DNA of 64,000 nt from Streptomyces sp. AC1-42W (GTDB taxonomy: Bacteria > Actinomycetota > Actinomycetes > Streptomycetales > Streptomycetaceae): assembly GCF_003248355.1 (NCBI RefSeq), contig NZ_QKWY01000001.1:826001-890000 (forward strand), read 5' to 3'. Every line of letters starts with the position of its first letter. The stretch's first letter is position 1. This document shows, in pieces, positions 35,080-42,614 of this stretch. Both the position numbers and the translations under genes were made by a program. A model generated the notes under the pieces. That model had not been told where the DNA came from. It was given only the letters and a program-made list of their open reading frames with translations, and ran no database searches.

Positions 35080-36058
35080 ACGAGTAGTTCCGATGTGTTC
35101 AGTGATCGAATGCGGTCAGCGACCGCAGGACCGGGGCTCCGGTCTTGTGGTTGTGCCAGATCGCGGCGGCCATCGCGAGGATGCGCTGGGCGACACGGAC
35201 GGCGACGCCCTCGAAGGTGCGTCCGCCGTGCTGCTCCAGGTCGAGCTGGCCTTTCAAGGTGTCGTTGACCGACTCGATCAGCTGCCGCACCGACTTGAGC
35301 AGCGACTCGCCCTTGCGGCGCTTCTCCCGCTTGAACGACGGGCGGAGCAACTGGGCGCCGCGGAAGGCGAGATCGGTCTCGAACTCCTTGGAGGCGAAGC
35401 CCTTGTCCGCGATGACGAGCAGACCGGGCCGGTCGGCGGTCAGGTCTGGTTCGCGGTCCAGCATCGCGGCCAGGACCTCGCGTTCGTCGATCTTCGGGCT
35501 GGCCAGGGCCCAGGTGATGGGCATGCCGGTCGGCGTGCAGACCAGGAAGAGCCGCAGGCCCCAGTAGAAGCGGGAGTGCGAAGCGCAGTACCCGTATCCG
35601 GCCCAGCCGGCCATGTCCGACCGCTTCACCGTCGGGCGGGACATGCCGCACGGCACGGGCGTGGAGTCCACGATCCACTGGTTGTCGAACCAGAAGTCCG
35701 TGTCCACCGCGAGCATCCGTATTGCCTTCTTCACCAGCGGCAGCGCCGCACGCAGCCGCTTGTTGTATCCCGGCCGCTTGGGCAGGTACGGGAACATCGC
35801 ACTCAGGTTGCCGTGAGCGAAACGCAGCCAGCGGGCTTCCGAGGCGAAGCCCAGCAGGGACTGCGCGACGGCCAGACAGACCAGCTCGGAATCACTCAAC
35901 TGCGGTGGCCTGCCCAGGCATCGGGCCCCTCCGATCTCGTCGTCGATCTTCACGTACAGTCCGGTGATGAGGGCGTCCAAGTCTTCGTTCGTCACAAAAC
36001 GATCTTGGGCGCCCTCGCCATGTCTCCGGGCGGACCATCAACATTCGGAACTACTCGT
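35080..36058. mobile_element. IS982-family insertion sequence
   Basis: A 979-bp element with imperfect terminal inverted repeats (ACGAGTAGTTCCGATGT on the left; ACGAGTAGTTCCGAATGT on the right, reverse-complemented) and a CTAG target duplication (35076-35079 and 36059-36062). It carries one transposase gene on the - strand and is intact at both ends. Confidence 0.85.
35099..35995 (-). CDS. IS982-family transposase
   Basis: A 298-residue transposase with the family N-terminus (DLDALITGLYVKIDDEIGG), LSDSELVCLAVAQSLLGFASEARWLRF and a DDE core: D in FDNQWIVDSTPVPC, D in LLVIADKGFASKEFE and E in RQLIESVNDTLKGQLDLEQHGGR. The frame is complete, so the copy may be active. Confidence 0.9.
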   Translation of the reverse strand: MTNEDLDALITGLYVKIDDEIGGARCLGRPPQLSDSELVCLAVAQSLLGFASEARWLRFAHGNLSAMFPYLPKRPGYNKRLRAALPLVKKAIRMLAVDTDFWFDNQWIVDSTPVPCGMSRPTVKRSDMAGWAGYGYCASHSRFYWGLRLFLVCTPTGMPITWALASPKIDEREVLAAMLDREPDLTADRPGLLVIADKGFASKEFETDLAFRGAQLLRPSFKREKRRKGESLLKSVRQLIESVNDTLKGQLDLEQHGGRTFEGVAVRVAQRILAMAAAIWHNHKTGAPVLRSLTAFDH

Positions 36059-36151
36059 CTAGACCGCCGCTACGCCGCCGATGCGGAGCACCTGTCGGTT
36101 CTTGAACGGGTCACCGGCGTCACACCCACCACTGACAGTAAGGACAGCGCA

Positions 36152-37051
36152 ATGAGCATGGAACTCGTGGCCGGGATGCTGATCATGTGGGCAGCACGGA
36201 AGGCGCGAACCGCGGGGCGGCAGCTCAACGGGATCACCGACCGCACGCTGGAACTCGCCGCCCAGCGGCTGTCGGAGGTCGTGGAGGCCAAGCTGGGCAC
36301 CGACCCGGCCATCCGGCGACTGGTGTCCGAGTCGCAGCAAGACGGCCAACCCACTCCTGCGGCGCGGGCAAGTGCGGAGACCGCTCTCCAGGACGCAGCG
36401 AACCACGACCCCCGGTTCGCGGCGGCTCTGGAGGCCATCGTTTCGACGCTGCCGAGCCGCACGGACACCGACGCGGCAACGGGTGTGCCGTCCCCCGGCA
36501 TTCAAGCCGGTGGAGCCGTCATCACTGGACCCAACTTCGGCAAGATCAGCGCCCCCACCAAGATCTTCAACTTCGCCAAGCAGAATCGCTGGAAGACGCT
36601 CATCGCGATAGCCCTGCTCATTGTCGCGGCCATTTTCGGCGTCAGGGCCCTCGCAGGGTCCTCCGGCGGGGGAGGTGGCGGAGAGGCCGCAGGGTCCTCC
36701 GGCGGGGGAGGTGGCGGAGAGGCCGCAGCGTCCTCCGGTGGCGGAGACGCGGGAAAGGCCGGCGCGGCAGCCATGGTCGGCAACTGGAAGACCTCCGGAT
36801 CCTCCAGCCCCCAGGTCTTCGGCGAGGACGGCAGGTGTTCGGGCTTCTACTACGCCAACGGCGCCCCGCTGGACATCGGCGGCCCGATGACCTGCGCTAT
36901 CTCCAGCGAACCGGACGCCGACGGCCGCTACACACTAGTCGTGACGCAGAGTCCGAACCAGGCGACGTACAAGGTGGCCTTCGACACCGCCGACCACGCA
37001 ACCGTCTACTCGTCGACGGGCCAGAAGATCTACGAGATCGACCGCTTCTGA
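36152..37051 (+). CDS. single-span membrane protein with Gly-rich repeats
   Basis: A 299-residue protein: helical cytoplasmic part (residues 1-130), one membrane helix near residues 150-170 (LIAIALLIVAAIFGVRALAG), a linker of near-perfect 12-residue units (SSGGGGGGEAAG) encoded by 36-bp tandem DNA repeats, and an extracytoplasmic domain (MVGNWKTSGSSSPQVFGEDGRCSGFYY ... TYKVAFDTADHATVYSSTG) with two cysteines. Function unknown. ATG 36152 has AAGGA upstream, but the frame is open back to the IS982 edge, so the original gene may have been longer. Confidence 0.65.
   Translation: MSMELVAGMLIMWAARKARTAGRQLNGITDRTLELAAQRLSEVVEAKLGTDPAIRRLVSESQQDGQPTPAARASAETALQDAANHDPRFAAALEAIVSTLPSRTDTDAATGVPSPGIQAGGAVITGPNFGKISAPTKIFNFAKQNRWKTLIAIALLIVAAIFGVRALAGSSGGGGGGEAAGSSGGGGGGEAAASSGGGDAGKAGAAAMVGNWKTSGSSSPQVFGEDGRCSGFYYANGAPLDIGGPMTCAISSEPDADGRYTLVVTQSPNQATYKVAFDTADHATVYSSTGQKIYEIDRF
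36648..36740 (+). repeat. 36-bp tandem repeat coding for Gly-rich linker
   Basis: Two near-identical 36-bp units (each with TCCTCCGGCGGGGGAGG) plus a partial third encode the SSGGGGGG linker of the membrane protein. Copy number can change without shifting the frame. Confidence 0.7.
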
Positions 37052-37147
37052 ACTGCCCGACCCAGGGGATCAGGTCCCGGGCCCGCAGCTGACGAACGTA
37101 CCGCCCGGCATCGCAGGAGCGCGGTGCGTTCGCTCGTGCGCGTACTG

Positions 37148-37177
37148 TTTCCTCACGGTGCTGGGACACTGAGGAAA
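37148..37177 (+). promoter_or_regulatory. inverted-repeat operator of the VapBC45-like pair
   Basis: TTTCCTCA (37148-37155) and TGAGGAAA (37170-37177) form a perfect 8-bp inverted repeat with a 14-bp spacer, centred 30 bp before the antitoxin ATG. This is where a self-repressing antitoxin would bind. Confidence 0.65.
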
Positions 37178-37192
37178 GTGGAGGTGGCGAGC

Positions 37193-37930
37193 ATGCCGGA
37201 GGAGCGCGACGACGTGCGGTTCAGCGTTCCGCTGTACACGCAGGCGGAGGCCGCGCAGTACCTGGGCATGGCGCCGTCGACCTTCCGGGCGTGGGCGCGG
37301 GGATACCGCAATCACTTCCCCGACCGCGCCGACGTGGTCGGGGACCCCATGATCACGTCCCTCGGACGGCCTACCTCCGCGCAGCCCTCGATTCCCTTCA
37401 TCGGCCTGGCGGAGGGCATGTTCCTGGCAGCCCTGCGGCAGGCGGACATGCCGATGCAACGGATCCGCCCGGCGCTGGAGCTGGTGCGGCAACGGTTCGG
37501 CGTGGAGTACGCACTGGCGTCCCGCCGGTTCTTCGTCTCGGGCGCGGAACTGTTGTACGAGGTGGTGGACGACCTCGGCGACCGTGACCGGCAGGACGCT
37601 GCCAAGAAGCTGGTCGTCCTGCGCGACAGCCAGTACGTGTTCCGCGAGGTCGTCGAGCGGAACATGAAACGGATCGAGTACGACGAGACCAGCGCCGACG
37701 GATACGCCACCAAGCTGGTGCTGCCCGGGTACGAGGTCGCTGACCTGGGCGTGCAGCCGGGGGTCAACTTCGGACGACCGTATTTCACCCGGACCGGGAC
37801 CCCGCTCCATGTGGTCCAGGGACTCCTGAAGGCAGGGGAGGCGTGCGAGGACATCGCGGACGACTTCGATCTGCCCGTCGACGAGGTGACCGAGGTGTCC
37901 GACCGGATGGGACTCAGGGCGGCCTCGTGA
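37193..37930 (+). CDS. DUF433 antitoxin (VapB45-like)
   Basis: A 245-residue protein with an N-terminal MerR-like HTH (LYTQAEAAQYLGMAPSTFRAWARGY), a middle helical domain (MFLAALRQADMPMQRIRPALELVRQRF) and a DUF433 C-terminus (GLLKAGEACEDIADDFDLPVDEVTEV). Size and layout match VapB45 of Mycobacterium tuberculosis. It should neutralise the toxin encoded next and repress its own promoter. ATG 37193 follows GAGGTGG. The GTG of the toxin overlaps its stop. Confidence 0.82.
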   Translation: MPEERDDVRFSVPLYTQAEAAQYLGMAPSTFRAWARGYRNHFPDRADVVGDPMITSLGRPTSAQPSIPFIGLAEGMFLAALRQADMPMQRIRPALELVRQRFGVEYALASRRFFVSGAELLYEVVDDLGDRDRQDAAKKLVVLRDSQYVFREVVERNMKRIEYDETSADGYATKLVLPGYEVADLGVQPGVNFGRPYFTRTGTPLHVVQGLLKAGEACEDIADDFDLPVDEVTEVSDRMGLRAAS

Positions 37931-38379
37931 CGGAACCCGGGGGGATCAAGCTTTTCCTTGATCGGAGCACCAACGGGAAGCGGTTCGCCGAAGCGGTCAA
38001 GCGCCTGTTCCCCGACACGGTCACCATCGGGGAACGCTACGGCGTGGCGGCTGCCGAGGGAGTGCCTGACGTCGACTGGATCCGGGACGCCACCGGTGAG
38101 GGGCGGATCTGTATCGGCTCCGACATTCGCATCGTGTCCAACGTGCTGGAGCTCGCAGCCGTCGTCGAGTGCTCCGCGCGCTTCTTCCTCTTCCCGAACA
38201 ACAACATGAGGGTGGCGGAGCAGGTCGCGCGCTTCAACGCCCTTCACGACGCCATCGTGACCGCAGCGGCCGAGCCAGGACCCTGGGTGCACAAGCTGAC
38301 GGCCGGCGGACTGAACCACACCCCGAGAGAGGTCCTCGTGCAGCGCTTGGCGGCCGCGCGACGGCGTACACATGCGTAA
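37927..38379 (+). CDS. PIN-like toxin (VapC45-like)
   Basis: A 150-residue PIN-like protein: LFLDRSTNGKRFAEAVKRLFPD with the first acidic residue, DWIRDATGEGRICIGSDIRIVSN, FFLFPNNNMRVAEQVARF. PIN nucleases cut RNA; the acidic sites D12, D49, D53 and D66 are candidates. GTG 37927 overlaps the antitoxin gene (GTGA). The pair sits directly before pglY and is likely an addiction or guard module of the island. Confidence 0.78.
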   Translation: MTEPGGIKLFLDRSTNGKRFAEAVKRLFPDTVTIGERYGVAAAEGVPDVDWIRDATGEGRICIGSDIRIVSNVLELAAVVECSARFFLFPNNNMRVAEQVARFNALHDAIVTAAAEPGPWVHKLTAGGLNHTPREVLVQRLAAARRRTHA

Positions 38380-38732
38380 TCCGCAGGACGACCGCTCGGG
38401 CCGCCCCGGCCCGGAGGCTCCACCAGCGCCGGATCAGCGCCTTTCGGGGACCGTTCGCCGGCCCGTGTTCCCGGCCGTGTTGATGTTCCGTCGGAACGGT
38501 ATTTGTGGGGTGCACGCGCTCTGCGGCTCCTCGGCACGGTGTCCGTGTCATTGCTCCGGTGGCAGAAGTTCCGCCCCGCTGATCCATTCCGGTCCGCACT
38601 GCTCCCGCGAACACCCGAGCTGGCAGGATGGACGGGTGTACGTGCGGGACGCGAGTGACATCGTGACTGCGCCGCGTGTCCGGCCGCGGCGGCCGGGCGG
38701 AAGGTATCGGGGAGCGGGAGCGGGAGCGGCTG
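38380..38732 (+). promoter_or_regulatory. pglY upstream region
   Basis: 353 bp without a gene. It holds the 13-bp motif GCTGGCAGGATGG at 38619-38631, identical to that before pglX, 102 bp before the pglY start, and GGAG repeats before the ATG. Confidence 0.5.
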
Positions 38733-41700
38733 ATGGCCAGGGGCAGTGACATCGTGCTGAAGGACGTCCTCGACATCAAGGAGGACGTCCACGCCGGTGA
38801 CTTCAAGGTCGAACTGTCGAAGGGCTTCACCGGATCCTCCGCCGGCACGGTCGAGGAGTACGTCGTCACCCCGCAGCTGCGGGAGCAGTTCGACACCGCG
38901 CTGAAACTGATCCGCGGCGCGGTGAAGAAGAACAGCTCGTACGCCGCTTACCTGCACGGTTCGTTCGGTGCCGGTAAGAGCCACTTCCTGAGCGTGCTGC
39001 ACGCCGTGCTCAACGGCGATCCCGCCACCCGCGCCAAGCCCCGGTTGCGCGAGGTGGTCGCCGAGCACGACGAGTGGCTGCGCGGGAAGAAGTTCCTCAT
39101 GGTCCCCTACCACCTGGTCGGGGCGGCCAACCTGGACTCCGCCCTGCTCGGGGGGTACGTCAAGACCGTGCGCGAGCGTCACCCCGACGCACCCACGCCG
39201 CTGGTCTTCAAGGCCGACTCGCTGCTGTCCGACGCACGCAACCTGCGCGCCTCCCTCGGGGACGAGGAATTCGCGAAGCTGCTGCCCACCGCCGAGGCCG
39301 CACCCGGAACCGCGGCGGACGACGAGGACGACGAGGGGCTCGCCCCGATCGGTGCCGTCGCCGACACCGCCTGGACCACTGCGGAGCTCGATGCCGCCTT
39401 TGCCGCGCCCCACGGGGACGAGGGGCGGGCGCGACTCGTATCAGCCCTGGTCAGTGGGCCCAACAAGGCGTACGCGGACAGCATCAGGGGCGACGCGGCG
39501 GCCTACGTGTCCCTGGACGACGGCCTCAGTGCCATGAGCGTGCACGCCCAGTCGCTCGGCTACGACGGCGTGGTGCTCTTCCTCGACGAACTGATCCTGT
39601 GGCTGCAGGCCCGGATGCGGGAGCGGACCTTCGTCAACGACGAGATCCAGAAACTCGTCAAGCTGATCGAGTCCAGCAACCCGGACCGCCCGGTCCCGAT
39701 CGTCTCCTTCATCTCCCGCCAGCGCGACCTCTCCCAGCTCGTCGGCTCCGACATCCTCGGCTCCGACGTGCAGAACATGGAGCAGGCGCTGGAATACCTC
39801 AAGGAGCGCGTCACCGTCGTCGACCTGGAGGACCGCAACCTCCCGGAGATCATCAAGGAGCGGGTGCTCAAGCCCAGGCCCGGGCAGGAACACGTGCTGG
39901 ACAACGCCTTCGAGGGCGTCGACCGGTTCAGCCCGCTGGTGAAGGACGTCCTGCTGGACGACGGCGGTGCCACGCACGCGGGCTGGGACGACTTCCGTAC
40001 CGTCTACCCGCTCTCACCCGCCCTGCTGAACGTCCTCGTCGCTCTCTCCGGCGCCCTCCAGCGCGAGCGCACCGGCCTCAAACTCGTCCAGCAGCTCCTG
40101 GAGAAGAACGCCGACGCCGAGCTCGGTCGGCTGATCCCCCTCGGCGACCTCTGGGACGTCCTGATCGACGGAACCGGGGCCGCCTTCACCGACAAGCTGA
40201 AGCACGAGTCGGAGGCGGCTCAGCGGTTCCACGCCAAGGCCCGTCTCCACCTGCTGGAGAAGTACGGACGGGACGACCACCCCGACTTCCTCGCCGACGA
40301 CCGCTTCGTCAAGACGTTGCTGCTGGCCGCGCTCGCCCCCGACGTGCCCGCGCTGCGCCGTCTCACCGGGGCACGGCTCGCCGCCCTCAACCACGGTTCC
40401 GTGCGGTCACGGACCGTGCCCGTCGGGCAGAAGGTCATCGACCGGATGCGGGCCCTGCAGGGCGAGTACCCCACCGAACTGCGGGCCGAGGGAGACACCG
40501 ACCCCGTTTTCTCGCTGCACCTGTCCGACCTGGATGTCGAACCCCTCCTCGACGCCGTCGCCGGTGAGGACCGGTCGGGCGTGCGCCGCGTATGGCTGCG
40601 GGACCGGCTGTGGGAGGAACTCGGAGTCGGGGAAGGCCGGCTCGTCCCCGAGAAGGAGATCATCTGGCACGGAACCCGGCGCACCGCGGAGTTCGTGTTC
40701 GGCAACGTACGCGACCCGCGGGACCTGTCGGACGAGCAGTTCACACCGGCCACCCCGGGCAACATCCGCTTCGTCGTCGACTACCCCTTCGACGACGACG
40801 GAAACTACCCGACCGACGACTACCAGCGTGTGGTCGAGCTCATCCGGGACGGGCACACCGCTCCCACCCTCGTCTGGCTGCCCGACTTCTTCTCCGAGCA
40901 GCGCAAGGCCCAGCTCGGCCGGCTCATGCGGATCAACTTCCTGCTGGAGCGCGACCGACTCGCCGACTACACCCGCAACTACCCGCCGGACGACCGCGCC
41001 AAGGCCCGCCGCCAGCTGGAGGTCGGCCGCGAAACCCTCACCCGCACCCTCACCGGCTCGCTCGCCGAGGTGTACGGAATCGCCGAAGCCAAGGACGGCA
41101 CCACGGCCGCCGAAGTCGTGGAAGGCCGCCATGTCCTCTGCCTGGACCCCCGTTTCCCGCGCCCGCAGCCGGAAGGCGGAAAACCCTTCGCCGACAACGC
41201 GCTGCACCTCGCCGGAGGGCTCCTCGCCGCGCTCCACCCCAAGCACCCCGACTTCGGCCGCCACCCCAGCGGCCAGAACAAGGCCGTCACCACCGGTGAG
41301 CTGCGGACATCCCTGGAGTGGATCACCCGGGCCATGGACGAGGGCGGACGGGCGGAGGTCGACAGCCACCAGCTGAGGACCGTCAAGCGCATCGTGGAGC
41401 CCCTGGAACTCGGCACCGTCCACGACGGCCCGCTCGTGCTGCGTGCCGACTGGCGTACGCGCATCAACCAGGCCGCCGCCCAGCACAAGGAACGCGGACC
41501 GCTCGACGTCGAGGACATCCGCGGCTGGATCACCCGGGACCTCGGCTACGACGGCCTCGACAGGCAGACGACGAACCTCCTGATCGCCGCGTACGCCCTG
41601 CTCGACGACCGCGCCTGGGTCTACCACTCCGGCCCGGAGACCGCCGCGCCCGAACTCGCCGCGATCGGCCCCGGCTGGGCGCTGCGTTCCCAGCCGCTGC

Positions 41701-42614
41701 CCAGCGAGGACGAGTACGCCCGCGCCCGGGACCGTGCCGGACGGCTCTTCGGGGTCCGCGCCAAACCCGCCCTGTTCGCACGGAACGTCAACAAGCTCGC
41801 CGAAGAGGTCCGGGACAAGGCCGCCGAGTACGAGAACCACGTCACGGGCATCCGGGCCTCACTGGACCAGCACGCGTCGCTGCTGGGCCTCGACGGCGAC
41901 ACCCCCGCCCCGCGTACGGCGATGCTGCGCGAAGCCGCCGGGGTGCTCGCCCGGCTCAGCCGCCACGGCAGCGACGCGACCGCACTCGTCCGGGAACTCT
42001 CCGGCCTCACGTACGAGACCCCGGACCGGGATCTGGCCCACACCATGACCACCGCGGAAGCGGTGCTCCGGGCCCTGGACGACGCCGACGCCGCCTGGCG
42101 GGTCCTCCAGAACGTCCGGCGCCTCAGCGACCGCGACGACAGCCTGGGCGACCGCGCACGCCGACTGCTGACCCAGGTCGCCGATACGGCCCGGTCCTCC
42201 GAGTTCGAGCGCTCGCTGGTACCCGTACTCGGCGACGTACCGGAGACCGGCATGGCCATCGTGGAGGCGGCTCTGCACATGGAGCGGGCGACCCCGCCGC
42301 CGCCCCCTGCTCCGGGACCGGACCTGATCCCCCTCTCGCGGCACGGGAACCCGCCCGTGGCCTCCGACCCGGTCCCTCCCCCGGCGGTGCCCGAGCCCCC
42401 ACAGCCGCAGGTCGCTTCGGAGGGCCCGGCACAGTCCGCCCGGCGGGTCATCGCCTCCGGCCCGTCGTCGCTGGAGTCACTGCTCAGCGACGAGCTGGAC
42501 GCTGTCCGCGCGGAGATCGAGCAGTTCCGCGCCACCCACCCGGACACCTCGGTGGAGATCATCTGGCGTGCGGTGAGGAACGGGGACGAGCAGAGCACGG
42601 AAGAGGGCAGCTGA
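38733..42614 (+). CDS. pglY: BREX-2 ATPase PglY
   Basis: PglY is the large ATPase of BREX-2 (BrxC counterpart). The 1293-residue protein has MARGSDIVLKDVLDIKEDVHAGDF at the start, Walker A HGSFGAGKSHFL near residues 74-85, Walker B VVLFLDELILWL (about 280) and sensor-like FISRQRDLSQLVG, followed by a long C-terminal part with a proline-rich segment and a final helix. ATG 38733 is chosen from GGAGCGG upstream and the family N-terminus. The stop overlaps the pglZ start (TGATG). Confidence 0.93.
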   Translation: MARGSDIVLKDVLDIKEDVHAGDFKVELSKGFTGSSAGTVEEYVVTPQLREQFDTALKLIRGAVKKNSSYAAYLHGSFGAGKSHFLSVLHAVLNGDPATRAKPRLREVVAEHDEWLRGKKFLMVPYHLVGAANLDSALLGGYVKTVRERHPDAPTPLVFKADSLLSDARNLRASLGDEEFAKLLPTAEAAPGTAADDEDDEGLAPIGAVADTAWTTAELDAAFAAPHGDEGRARLVSALVSGPNKAYADSIRGDAAAYVSLDDGLSAMSVHAQSLGYDGVVLFLDELILWLQARMRERTFVNDEIQKLVKLIESSNPDRPVPIVSFISRQRDLSQLVGSDILGSDVQNMEQALEYLKERVTVVDLEDRNLPEIIKERVLKPRPGQEHVLDNAFEGVDRFSPLVKDVLLDDGGATHAGWDDFRTVYPLSPALLNVLVALSGALQRERTGLKLVQQLLEKNADAELGRLIPLGDLWDVLIDGTGAAFTDKLKHESEAAQRFHAKARLHLLEKYGRDDHPDFLADDRFVKTLLLAALAPDVPALRRLTGARLAALNHGSVRSRTVPVGQKVIDRMRALQGEYPTELRAEGDTDPVFSLHLSDLDVEPLLDAVAGEDRSGVRRVWLRDRLWEELGVGEGRLVPEKEIIWHGTRRTAEFVFGNVRDPRDLSDEQFTPATPGNIRFVVDYPFDDDGNYPTDDYQRVVELIRDGHTAPTLVWLPDFFSEQRKAQLGRLMRINFLLERDRLADYTRNYPPDDRAKARRQLEVGRETLTRTLTGSLAEVYGIAEAKDGTTAAEVVEGRHVLCLDPRFPRPQPEGGKPFADNALHLAGGLLAALHPKHPDFGRHPSGQNKAVTTGELRTSLEWITRAMDEGGRAEVDSHQLRTVKRIVEPLELGTVHDGPLVLRADWRTRINQAAAQHKERGPLDVEDIRGWITRDLGYDGLDRQTTNLLIAAYALLDDRAWVYHSGPETAAPELAAIGPGWALRSQPLPSEDEYARARDRAGRLFGVRAKPALFARNVNKLAEEVRDKAAEYENHVTGIRASLDQHASLLGLDGDTPAPRTAMLREAAGVLARLSRHGSDATALVRELSGLTYETPDRDLAHTMTTAEAVLRALDDADAAWRVLQNVRRLSDRDDSLGDRARRLLTQVADTARSSEFERSLVPVLGDVPETGMAIVEAALHMERATPPPPPAPGPDLIPLSRHGNPPVASDPVPPPAVPEPPQPQVASEGPAQSARRVIASGPSSLESLLSDELDAVRAEIEQFRATHPDTSVEIIWRAVRNGDEQSTEEGS

